DNA from: Metaphire vulgaris
Taxonomy: Eukaryota > Annelida > Clitellata > Crassiclitellata > Megascolecidae
Direction of reading: 5' to 3'
DNA length: 64,000 nucleotides
Assembly (NCBI GenBank): GCA_018105865.1
Contig: CM030852.1
Span: forward strand, 9,250,034 to 9,314,033
A program made the position numbers and the translations under genes. The notes beneath the pieces were generated by a model. The model was not told where the DNA came from, did not search any database, and saw nothing but the letters and a program-made list of their open reading frames with translations. How positions within the stretch are numbered: position 1 is the stretch's first letter; each line of letters opens with the position of its first letter. Shown here in pieces: positions 35,401 through 48,100 of the stretch.

Positions 35401-37154
35401 GGAAAGTTAATCTTATAAATAACAGACTGATTTGCAACACTGGTAAATAGTTTTATGATTTGACATAACTTCCAGTTTAAAAATTGTTATAATGTTTCAT
35501 GTATCGCTTATGGTAATGCTACTAAGAGAAGACAGTACAAATACGGTACGCGGACGATTGCTTATAGATCGGTTGCTCATATGACGATTGCTCATATAAC
35601 GATTGCTCATAGGCCGATTGCTCATAGGACGATTGCTCATAAGACGGTTGTTCATAGGACGATTGCTCATAGGACGATTGCTCATAGGACGATTGCTCAT
35701 AGGACGATTGCTCATAGGACGATTGCTCATAGGCCGATTGCTCATAGGACGATTGCTCATAGGCCGATTGCTCATAGGACGATTGCTCATAGGACGATTG
35801 CTCATAGGACGATTGCTCATAGGCCGATTGCTCATAGGACGATTGCTCATAGGCCGATTGCTCATAGGACGATTGCTCATAGGACGATTGCTCATAGGAC
35901 GATTGCTCATAGGACGATTGCTCATAAGACGGTTGTTCATAGGACGATTGCTCATAGGACGATTGCTCATAGGACGATTTCTCATAGGACGATTGCTCAT
36001 AGGACGATTGCTCATAGGCCGATTGCTCATAGGACGATTGCTCATAGGACGGTTGCTCATAGGACGATTGCTCATAGGACGATTGCTCATATGACGATTG
36101 CTCATAGGACGATTGCTCATAGGACGATTGCTCATAGGACGATTGCTCATAGGACGATTGCTCATAGGACGATTGCTCATAAGACGGTTGTTCATAGGAT
36201 TGTTGACAACAGGAATGAATGTCGGAGAATCGTTATCGATTTCTGCAAAAATGTATGCAACGGGCTGTTGCCACATACGAACAAACTGGTGTGGCAACAT
36301 AGGGCCTACGTATCTTCGTGTTATTACTCATCTCTCCTACAATTAAGCCGTTTGCGTTTATATTCTATAGGTTTATGCGTTTATTTTCTAAACTGTGTTT
36401 TGCGTTTATTTTCTTAATGTGCTTTGCTGCATACTTCAAGTATTATAAAAATAACTTTCAAAAGATGACTCACTTTTAAATTAAAACGATGATAAGGCAA
36501 ATTCAATAGTGTCATTTTTGACATTCAATAGGCTGTATAGTTGTCTTATGAATAACTATATTATGTTTTCCTTTAACTTTCTTCAATTGATATGTTATAA
36601 GCGTTGAGGTAAATTTGATAAAGGTTTAGACAAATTATTTTAAAGTATGCAATCAATGATTCTAACGCTGGACAGATCCTCCTGGACTACCCTCAATCCA
36701 GTTATTATATTATTATATCGTCTGCTAATTCGGTATAAAATTGCAGATGTCGATGAGTGTGAGATGGAATGTAACTCTACTCACAACTCAAATTGTCACA
36801 AATGCAGTTCACGATCTAATGAACGATGCAATAATACTAAAGGCGGTTATGAGTGCATCTGTGAATCTGGATTTCATGATGCAAGTGAAGAATGCATAGG
36901 TAAATTGACATTTTCAAATCGACTTCATTGTCATATTACGAGATATCAAATTGCAGCATAACTAGAAAATGCATTTTCAATCTTAACAGATTTACTTATT
37001 TCAAGTCGTTGCATGAAAAATTTATGACTGACTTTTTCGCACAGTCGAGATTTTTTTATATTTGGCGGCAGTTTTATTTTTGTTGCTTCAGTGGTTTTCA
37101 TACAGACTTACTTAGCCTCCTAAACCACTTTAAATCACATTATTATTAGTATTA

Positions 37155-37211
<57 letters not shown>

Positions 37212-40200
37212 GCAATATTGTGCCCTGTAGCTTATGATTAATTTTTTAGCATGATTTAGTAGAACTTTATGTGCAAATCTACTACTATTGCTGGAATAGT
37301 AACTGCTGAATTCATTTACTTATGCAATGTATGCGTTTTGTAGGATATTTTATCCTCTCTGAAGTTTCAGAATGTTATTTTTGTAAGCAATTCCTTAGTC
37401 TCAATGGTCTCAATGCCCAGGCTGCTCTAGTGGTTCACTATATGCTAATATTTCCTTTACTATTATTTCATTTTTAACTTTTGACTTATTTAGATGTATA
37501 GGCCTAATGTACTTGTAAAAGTTTATAGTTGAGTATCAGTTAGGCTATTAGAGATTAATTATCTGCATATTAAGTTTTCCATAGTGAATTGATGACATTT
37601 GAAAGTAAAACTATTTCTTGAGGCATCAATTATTGTAACTGACGCCCGGCCGCTACACAGGATTAGGTCTTTCAGTTAAGGCGCGTGGGTGGTCGACTTA
37701 GCTGTTGGGCCAAGGTTTCACTATCAGATGGCTGATTTCTTCACTATCTTTCTCTTTATTGGCCTTACTTCTTCTGCGGAACCCTACAATAACAATTCCC
37801 GGGTACTGGCTAAGGTTTTATTTCATGTACTACCTTCTTTACTTCCGGGTTCAAACTAGACCTGTGCGCCGCCGACGCCGCGCCGCCGCCGCCGACGTTT
37901 TCATGACGCCGCCGCCGCCGGTAATATAGGATCGGCGCGCCGCCGCCGCCGCCGAGAGAACATCGGCGTGACGCCGGCGTCCCTTTGGTGAAATTATTTT
38001 TTCATGTAACCAGAGTAGACCAACACTGTTGTAATACGTGGATAAAACTGTCTTCACCATATATAGTCAACATGTCAACATATAGTCATCCCTCTCAGTC
38101 TGCTCGAAATCTTGGAGTTATTTTTGATAATCACCTCTCATTCTCATAACACATTACCTTCGTCTGCCGTTCTGCTCACTATAACATACGAGATGTAAGG
38201 AGGATTAGACACCTCATCCCTTCCTCTGCACTTATTCCTCTGGCCAACGCTTTGGTATCGAGTCGTCTCGACTACTGCAATTCACTGTATACTGGTATTT
38301 CAAAATCCGACTTAAACCGCCTGCAAAGGATTCAAAATTCATTAGTCAGGGCTATCACTGGAACTGCCAAATATGAGCACATCACACCGATCCTAAAATC
38401 ACTTCATTGGCTACCTGTCAAACAAAGAATTGAATTCAAGATAAGTCTCATTGTGCATAAGACGCTCCACACAAATCAGCCAATGTATCTCCGATCGTTA
38501 CTGACTGCTCAAGACAACCAGCACTCAACGAGGTCATCTGATGCTACTAGTAGCTACTCTTTACATACCCTATAGCAGGACTACTACTGGAAAACGTGCT
38601 TTTTCTGTCGCCGGACCCAGACTTTGGAATTCTCTGCCGGTACAGGTCCGCCAAACTGATTGTCTTACTATACCTTCAGGTCTAGACTTAAAACACATCT
38701 ATTCCTGACTGCATATCCGCCTTAACCTGGAATCTGGAAGTACGGACTGACCTTTGGATTACAACCTCGATTCACCACGGACAATGATTCACGACTACGA
38801 TTATTCACTGAAGCGACCATCGACTGGTGCAGATGTACTACTACAATGGCGCTAAAGAAGTCTACTACTACTACTAATACTAGTCTACTATGTGCTAGCT
38901 AATTCAAAGCACAATTCAAAGCACACGTTACTTATTTACTTCGCTTCATTCGTCTATCGAATGACGTCCTGTATTGTTTACATTCTGCAAAATGGCCACG
39001 GCAAAGAAAAGCGTTTTCGATGATAATTACGCGAAGACCTAAAAAGATGCTACATGTAAAATGATGCTAAAATTAACTGCGCGCAGTTAACTAAACGAGC
39101 AGTGAACCTATGCATCATAACTGAGAGCGTTTGTTGCTTAAATCCTCTTAGTTTAGTTTAAAATTAATCTTCTCAGTCTGATGTCGGCAGTGCTTTGTTT
39201 TCTTAGTTGGCACATACACTTTTTAAAAGTTTTCATTTATGGTCAATTTGGGATATATAATGAAGCAATATAATTTGATAAACAGAACCGTAGCTAGGGG
39301 CGGGGGCAAGCTGCGCCGGGCGCCGTCTTAGCGGGGGGGGGCACATTTTGGACACTTTTAAGTTTTTATACCACCACTATCCTTTTTGCGGCGAAAAATA
39401 CAGAAAATACAGATAAGTTAAAAAGGTCATCACCGGTTTTGGGGCGGCTAGAGGCTATAGATTGCTATGTCGTGAAAGCTCATATAGGCATAAAAAGGTC
39501 ATCTCTGGAATTTATGGGCTCAAAATTCGTACCTTGCCCCGAGCGCCGAATTAATACACTAGCTACGGCTCTGTTGATAAAATGTTTCTTAAACTGTATA
39601 CTTTTATTTTTACTAGTATTATATGTTTGTAACATTGTTTTCAAATTAACCGGGTGACAAAAAACCTTGAGGATTGAACAAAAACGACGATATCATAAAG
39701 TATCCTTTGTAGTCGCACGTATTGTACTGTATTAACCGTTTGTACGCCGCCGACGCCGCCGCCGCCGCCAATAAAGTCCACGCCGCCGCCGCCGATAAAA
39801 TTGGTTCGGCGCGCCGCCGCCGCCGGTGATAAAGCGGTCACACGCCGCCGCCGACCCTCAGACCGTCGGCGCACAGGTCTAGTTCAAACTCCACTTTATC
39901 TCAAGTTCTACCTCTAAATCTCTTACTTCAGGTACTACCTTGCTCTCTCGGGCACTACCTTGCTCTCTTCTATCTCAGGTACTACCTCGCTCTCTCAGGT
40001 ACGACCACGCTATCTTTGCCAACTCGAGTACTACCTCACGGTGGGCAACTCTTCAGGTACTATCTAGGGATCTACTGGACCTTCTACCGGGCTCCTTCCC
40101 TCTCCAACCGTGTCACGATTTATCTTTTGTGGGGCATACCCGCCCCTTGGGAACCGCTTTCGCGGTGGATTCGACACTTCCCTAGCATAAATGTAGTACC

Positions 40201-40454
40201 TGCTCCAGTTAAGGACGGTACATCCACCTATTTTGTACTTCTAGTTTTACTTCTGTCTACTGGCCCTTTATTCGTTTATGGGACCTTTATTTATAGGGCT
40301 CCCACACTACCTTAAAGAAGGTGTGCAAAACTCCAACTAACTGTCGGTCTGTAACTTAGTGACGTCTAGCGCCACCTACTGAATATCCTACGCTCAACCT
40401 CCAATATACGTTTTACATACTTCTCAGACAGTTATTATTCCTAAGAGACCTCAC

Positions 40455-40488
<34 letters not shown>

Positions 40489-43400
40489 TTTATTCATTTA
40501 TTCATTTTACTATCTACCTTACCATTAGCGCTAGCTAGCGACTGCCAGAAGAACTACTTACAATGGACTTTTTATATTTTAACTACACTTTTATTATTGG
40601 ATCGTCTATCTTAGCTATTACACAATTTTGCCACAATATGGATGGGCCCAATGTTAAAGTTTTCGCTCTGTGACTGTGATAAGTTTTTCAACGCTGACAT
40701 TGTATACATTAGACAGAAATTGTGCCTCTGTTAGATTAACGAATCATTGACTGTTCGGTGTTTTTTCTGTGGACAGACGTTGATGAATGTAAAATAAACA
40801 AAGGTGGATGTCAACACTTCTGCAACAACACTCCTGGTAGTTTCAGCTGCTCCTGTCCGCCTGGGTTCAGAAACACTAGCGACTCAAGGAATGAAGAAAC
40901 CATCTACAACTGCACCGGTATTGTCTGGCTTAGTTTCACGTACATGTAGCTAGGCGTTATCCTGCATTGCTGTCGACTCAAATGAAATGTTATGGTGAAT
41001 TTGATACACTCCCTCATACAATGCTTACATCTAATTGAAAAGGCACTTATGATTTTACGACATAATCTTCAGGGACGTCATTTGGGGAGCAGTTTGTTGC
41101 CCCCCCTGATTTTTAGAGAAAAAATTTTGTTCACCAATGTTTGTGTTATTTAGTTTTGACAAGTAATTTGGGGCTGGTTAAATAGGTAAAAAGACACTGA
41201 CTGAAAAACAAAAAAGGTCATCAGCCCTTAAAGGAGGGCTTGATGTCGAGTAATCTGAAGGTTTCTAGGACGATTGACCATAGGACGATTGACCATAGGA
41301 CGATTGACCATAGGACGTTTGACCACTGGACGATTGACCACAGCGGACTTTTGACCACTGGACGATTGACCACAGCCGGCGTTTAGTGGTCAATCGTCCC
41401 CTGGTCAAACGTCCGCCGACGATAAGTAGCAAACGTTAAGTAAGCCAAAAACACATTTAATAAACCAATGCAATCTAACAACACATTAATGAAAGCAACG
41501 TAGTCAGGCAGCAAATAATCGATATATAAAGTAAAGCAACGCTAGGCAAACGTAAACTTATACAGTACGTGAAACACATATCTAGTAAAACAACGCAAAA
41601 CTCATGTAAAAAGACGCCCATGCAGTGATCAAAAGTCCTCTGTGGTCAATCGTCCAGTGGTCAAACTCCTATGGTCAATCGTCCTGTGGTCAATCGTCCG
41701 CGTACCAATCTGAAGTTACCCAGAGACGTCATTTCACTGTTTTTCAGGGGGCAAACACTTTCGACCTGACAAGTTACAAGTTTGCAAAAAAGCTGACGAC
41801 CTTTTTTTGCTTGTCAGCCAATTTTTTCACGGTTAATTAAAAGTAGTTACTTCAAATTACTCGACATCATCAAGCACTCCTTTAGGGCGTGTAAAATCTA
41901 AATAACACAAACATTGGCCTAAAAAAAATTTTCCCCTCAAAATCAGGGGGGCAAATGCTCCCCCTGCCTCCCCAAATGACGTCCCTGAAGTTACCGCAAA
42001 AAATGACTGACGAGCAAAAAAGGTCGTCAACTTTTTCGCAAACTTGTCATGTCGATAGTGTTTCCCCCCTCTGAAAAACAGTGAAATGACGTCTCTGATA
42101 ATCTTCCCTTTGGTCCTGAAAGAGTTTTGGAATATATTTTGAAATATAAAAGCATGAATAAGCAACAGAAAATCCAATAATTATTAGGTTTTATTATGTT
42201 CTTATGTCTTTATGTGTAGACATTGATGAATGCTCCGAAGGGTCTTCAAAATGTGTACACAATTGCAGCAACACAATTGGAAACTACAGGTGCAGCTGCC
42301 ATTTAGGGTTTCAACTCCAAGACGACAGATTCAGTTGCAACGGTAAACTTTGCTCCAACTTAGTAGAAGAATAATTTTGAGCGGTGTTCTTACTTACTTA
42401 GCATGATTTAAAGTGGCTTCGGAGGCATTACTGGCTGTGTGAAAGCTATAGGTAGGGTTGCCAGATCTCCCGTATTTTACGGGAGGCTCCCGTATTTCAG
42501 CCCCAGTCTCTCGCCTCCCGGATGAATGCCGCGCGTGAGACCAAATCTCCCGTATTTGGCTATAGGTCAATAGACTTAATTGAGACGCAGTTTAAAATCG
42601 AAACAATACTACATTTTCTGGCGTGATAAACGTAAAATAAAAGTAACTAGTACAGTTTAGTACAATAGCAAACAAGATAATAGAGGCTCTGAGGCAGGCA
42701 GCAATGCCCCTCTGCTTCTTACTTACTTTAACGGCAGCTGTGTTGTTCATATTCATGACGTCACGAGTTTTGTTTTGTCATCATCACCACATTATGACGC
42801 TTGATGAACAAAAGAAAGAGAAAAAGGTCCCATCGCTACAAAAATAACTTTCTAAACTTTTTGGGGACCCGTAACTGGTCTTAGTTGGGGTCAAAAGTTT
42901 TTGACATAATTATAGGGGGTTACTGAAATTTGACAGCTGTTTATAAAATAGAGTATATATACACATATATATATATAATATATAGGCTAGGTATAACATT
43001 TCAAAATGCATCGAATTTCACGAACGCTGTTAATTAAGAGATCCAGGCGCAGATACGACGAAGGCATCGAATAAGATTGAATAGGCGCAAAAGTGAAACA
43101 TGGCCTTTGGCTTTGCAGTGGTGATTGCAAATGAGACAATACCGTCACTTAGCCTACAGTATATGTTTATATCTTGTCTGCTATTGGATAATGGCAACGT
43201 AATTGCACTTATTTTACTAGACTTGACGATGATGATGATGATGATGGTTGTGATGATGATGATGATGATGATGTTGATGATGGTTGTGATGATGATTATG
43301 ATGATGATGGCAGTGGTGGTGATGATGATGACGATGGTGATGATGCTGATGGTAGTTGTGGTGTTGATGACGGCGGTGATGATGATTATGAAGGTGATGA

Positions 43401-43614
43401 TGATGCTGATGAAGGTGATGATGATGGTGATGGTGGCGGTGGCGGTGGTGACGATGGTGATGATGATGATGGTGGTGATGATGATGATGATGTCTGTTAT
43501 TGTCGTTCTATTTGCATAAATATTTGAATTTTAAAGCAAGTTCTTTCATAGTCCTTTCACAGTGGTTTTCACACAGACTACCTTAGCCTCATAAACCACT
43601 TTAGGCCTAAATCA

Positions 43615-43675
<61 letters not shown>

Positions 43676-45052
43676 GGCCTATTTCTTTTATTGAATTGCA
43701 CAATTGAATTCAAGATTGGAATTTGAATGAAATTATTTATTTATCTTAGATGTCCAATATTTTTGTTGATGCAAACTTTTTCTAGAACAAACGTAAGCCT
43801 ACTGTAGTTCACATACTGTAGTTCACATACTGTAGTTCACATACTGTAGTTCACATACTGTAGTTCACATACTGTAGTTCACATACTGTAGTTCACATAC
43901 TGTAGTTCACATACTGTAGTTCACATACTGTAGTTCACATACTGTAGTTCACATCAGGTCCGCCGAGAGAAATTCCGGGCCGCTGTGTGCAGAAGGGCCG
44001 ACGGGCCCCAAAAAGTATGTAAAACTGAAGATGGCCTTCTTTCTGCTTGTCAGTGTTTTTGATGATGTTAATACATATCGGCGCCCGGGCCCCTTACCGG
44101 CGCCCGGGCCCCTGTGCTCGTGATGACCTTTTTTGCTTGTCGTAGTTGTTTTTCACGATTTATCGTCTCACATGATCGCCCCGGGGCCCCTTACAGTCCC
44201 CGGCCCTGTGTTATTATTATTAATGCATCATCGTCACAGACCGCCGGGCCCCTGTGCATTTTCCCCTGCCCCCTCTCGACAGCCCTGGTTCACATACTGT
44301 AGCTCACATACTGTAGTTCACATACTGTAGTTCACATACTGTAGTTCACATACTGTAGTTCACATACTGTAGTTCACATAGGGCCTACTGCAGTTCATGT
44401 ACTGTATTGTTGCTCCTAAGAGTCAAAAGTTATCGTTTAATTTTTCAAGTTGCTGAAGCGGATTTCGAGTCATCTGCGTTTGGGCTTCTCATTGAATGAT
44501 ATCTGCCTGCTGTGTGACAGTAGGCCTAATTCTACTTGTTGTGACCATCGTAATGTATAACAGACATCATCGATTGAGTGTCAATGCAAACCAGAAGTCT
44601 AAAGGTTAGATTCTGTTATAATTTTTTGCATAAAGAACATTACACTTCTATGTTATATCACGAACAAAATTAAACACAAGTGCTTCAGAATGTAGCGCAA
44701 GCTAACAATATGCATTATGCCTATACCTGTTACCACAACGTAGCGCGTAACAGCTGAAGAAACTGTTGGCCAGTGGGCCTTCAGTTGAAGTTGTATGTTG
44801 AAGATAAAGGAAGTTTGTCTTCACATGTCAACCGATTAATGCGGTTGTATGCATATATATATATATAATATATATATATTAAAGCCCTCGGTACTTAGTT
44901 TCCCGAGGGACTTATTACAAAAAGTGTCCGGAGACAGATAAATATATACTCTTCAGCTCTCGTCTTGATCCGGATCAGAAACAGAGAAAGTCCCTTGAAA
45001 GCAATCGCATTGAATCGTTGTAAAGTCATGGAAATGCGTTAGAGCAAAAACT

Positions 45053-45123
<71 letters not shown>

Positions 45124-48100
45124 GATATATGTATATCTTATATTGTGTATATGTTAGTGCTTCGAAGCTAAAAGTGATGCATTTTCAATTCTTTATTAAA
45201 ATCTATTTTGCTTTAATATTGCTGTTTTAATTGAATCTCATTGGACATGTATTACAGCGCAGTCGAATTATGAATCCGTTTACAAAGAGCAGGGAATCGC
45301 TGTGTCGAATGAAGCATACGAGGAACTTAATCTAAACGACCTTTCGATTCAAACAGGTCAGTACATAAACGTCAATCTTTAGTCTCTCGATTAATTAATA
45401 CCGATTAATGCGGTTGTATGTGTGTATGCATGCAAGCATTAATGTAGGCCCTATTGTAAAAGTTTTACACGTTAATTTTATTAAAAGTTTAGAGTCGTAT
45501 TGTAGTATTTCTTCAGCATTAGACATAACTGTCCATATTCGCAACTTGGAACAAAACAGAAAGTACATATTACGCCAGCTCGAGCCAGGCCCGAGCTTTG
45601 AGGCCCGCCCGGCCCGTAGCCCGTAGCCTGTACCTTACCGCCCGGCCCGAGGTACGGGCGGGGCTTAAAATAAAAGTATAATCTGCTAACACGATATTAA
45701 ATACAATATTCGTTTGTAAACTCAAAATCAAATAATTTTCATAAATTATATTTTTAAAATTATTTTCTTAGCTGTTCCCTAATTAAAATTTTATTACAGC
45801 TTAGTTGTAACTATTGTATAATTGTCAATAGAACATTAATATTTTGTTGCTGTTAGGAAAAGAGGAGGAAAAAGGCAAGACTAAAGAAATATAAACTTGA
45901 ATTTATTAAAGAAATATTGTTAGCGCCCGGCCCGTACAAGGCCCGTAGCCCGTACATTTGCGCCCGTAGCCCGTACCTCGAGGCCCGTAGCCCGTACCGA
46001 GGCGCCCGGCCCGGTACGGGCCCCACCCCAGCATATTACTCAAGAGTCGATCTTTTATAAAAATTTACTAAGTATTATAACCAACTTTAACATGTATGCA
46101 TATATACTGCATATTATGTACATGCTAGCGTTTCGAAGAAGGAAGTGATGTATTTTTCACTAATAATTCCCCAGTAGGCACACCAACGCTTATTAAACGT
46201 TGAATAAATGTTAGCGCATAACGTTTAGTAAACGTTTAAAACGTATTTAAAATGGAAATTCAGTAAACGTTTAACGATAAACGTTGCCTAAACGTTTGAC
46301 AGTAAACGTTTAGGCAAAGTTTATTGTTGCCTAAACATTCACTAGCTAAACGCCAATTAAACGTAATTCTTGCAACGTTCATAAAACGTTTAGTGCATGT
46401 TTAAAAAAGAAATTCAGGAAACGTTTAATTAACAATAAACGTTGCCTAAACGTTCAGTAGCTGAACATTTATTACACGTTTAGTGCATGTTTAAAATGGC
46501 AATTCATCATCATCATCATCATAGTTGCTTTCTGCCAGCTCATTAGCGGCAATAGCTAGACACAAAACTTTTCCATTTATCTTTTTCCGTTGTTAATCTC
46601 ATTCCATCTATTATTGTCATTTGATATCTTTCGAAGTCTTCTTTGATGTTATCCATCCACTTTTTCCTGGGTCTTCCTCTTCCTCTTTTTCCTTCTTTGT
46701 ATGTGTTGAGTGCTTTATATGGGAGTCTGTTGCTTTCCATTCTATTTACATGTCCATACCATCTAAGTCTTCTTCTTCTGATTTTATCTATTATTGTCTC
46801 TTTCATTCCCAGTCTTTTCCTGATGTCTTCATTCCTTATTCTTTGTAATTTACTTACTCCCAATATCTTTCTCAAACAACTCATTTCTGCCACCAATAGT
46901 CTGTTTTCATCTGCTCTTTTTAATATCCACGTTTCTGATCCATAAAGCATTTGTGGAACAATGATAGTATTGTATATTTGAATTTTTGTGTTGATCTTTA
47001 TTTCTTTAGCATTCCAAATATGTCTAAGCCTTCCCATTGTCTGTAGTCCTTTTGCTGCCTCTTTTAATATCTTGTTCGTGTCTTCCATCGCTTGATATTT
47101 CTCCTCCCACATATGTAAAATTCTTTACTTGTTCGATGTTATTTCCTTCTACTGATATGTGTATCATTTTCTCTCTTTTTTGTTGACTGCCATGACTTTA
47201 GTTTTTGCTGGATTAATCCGGAGTCCAAATCTTCTGCTTGTTTGATTTACTTGGTCTGTAAGCCTTTCTAAACTTCTAGCACTTTCCGCTTAAACATCGT
47301 CTGCAAATTTAAGGTTTGATATATTTTCTCACTACAATTCACTCCAATGTTTAGATTCTCAGTTGCTATTTTAAAGATTACTTCTAGAATTATTATGAAG
47401 AGAGATGGAGATAGCACGCATCCTGTCTATTCCCGACTTCTGTTTTAAACCATTCTGATAGGTCTTTATCAACTTTTACTGCACTTTCCATTTTCTTGTA
47501 TATTGCTTGTATTAGATTTATTAGTTTCTCTTCTATACCAATGTTTCTCATAGCCTGCCATAAGCCTTCGGGCCATACTAAGTCAAAAGCCTGTTTGTAG
47601 TCGATGAAATTGATGTATACAGTTTTATTTGCCTCTGTGTATTTTTCTATCAGTTGTCTTAAGGTAAAGAGTTGGTCTATGGTACTTCTTCCAGGTCTGA
47701 ATCCTGCTTGTTCTTCTCCCATTATCTTTTCTATATAACTACTGATTCTTTTTTGTATAATCTTTGTGAAGACTTTTCCTGGTATGCTGAGCAGAGTTAT
47801 TCCTCTATAGTTATCGCATAATTCAGTAAACGTAAATTCATGCAACGCTGCCCCTTGGGAACCTCTTCCGTGGTACATGGCCACTTCCCTAGCGGAAATG
47901 TAGTACCTCGAAGGTACCTCCACCTACCCGGCATTCCAAGTCAAAACTCAGTATACCAGCCCTTATCCTGTCTGTGGGACCTATATTTATAGGACTCTGA
48001 TACTATCTTTAAGGAGGTGTGCTAAACTGCAACTATCTATGGAGTTGTTGAGACTGAACGTCTTCAATAATCATAGGCCTATTCATATTTTGTGGCAGTT

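Larger units (their letters stand above)
37858..39882. mobile_element. Foldback element with GCC-rich arms
   Basis: AGACCTGTGCGCCG...CGGCGCACAGGTCT is an inverted pair. Both arms (37860-37980, 39745-39880) are built of CGCCGCCGC-type repeats. Flanking duplication TTCAAACT (37850-37857, 39883-39890). A CR1 LINE (38065-38890) and a hAT MITE (39283-39573) are nested inside. An inverted, left-truncated copy is at 56150-57485. Confidence 0.85.
41070..42097. mobile_element. hAT-type MITE hosting two further insertions
   Basis: CAGGGACGTCATTTGGGG...GTGAAATGACGTCTCTG with duplication ATAATCTT (41062-41069, 42098-42105). Without the two nested insertions it is about 300 bp, matching its own relative nested inside it. 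Confidence 0.9.
42343..44520. other. Receptor intron before the membrane exon
   Basis: Holds a SINE-like tail (42405-42440), a 'gttgccagatctcccgtatt' repeat (42455-42560), a GAT-rich minisatellite (43227-43497), a second SINE-like tail (43555-43673) and the 14-bp array with a MITE (43801-44385). The missing membrane exon should lie here but no phase-1 hydrophobic exon was found. Confidence 0.5.

Noticed and set aside
35545..36206. CRISPR-like array
   Set aside because: Units are contiguous 15-mers without unique spacers, in a eukaryotic intron; a minisatellite arm explains them.
35497..36417. Long frames of HRTIA-, GRLLI- and MSNRP-type pentapeptide repeats (up to 278 codons)
   Set aside because: A 15-bp unit without stops is open in several frames at once on both strands; the peptides carry no start context, domain or splice support.
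39641..39874. Arginine/alanine/glycine-rich frames at 37851-38060 and 39641-39874
   Set aside because: Products of the CGCCGCC arms of the foldback element.
42700..42830. Hydrophobic stretch (LCFLLTLTAAVLFIF) considered as the missing membrane exon
   Set aside because: The possible donor is in phase 0 and the adjacent sequence looks repeat-derived; it would also place basic residues before the known membrane exon.
43100..43519. Met/Val-rich 139-codon frame, and a possible hydrophobic exon near 43117
   Set aside because: Most of it is GATGAT repeat; the candidate exon would end in phase 0 and break the phase-1 series of the receptor.
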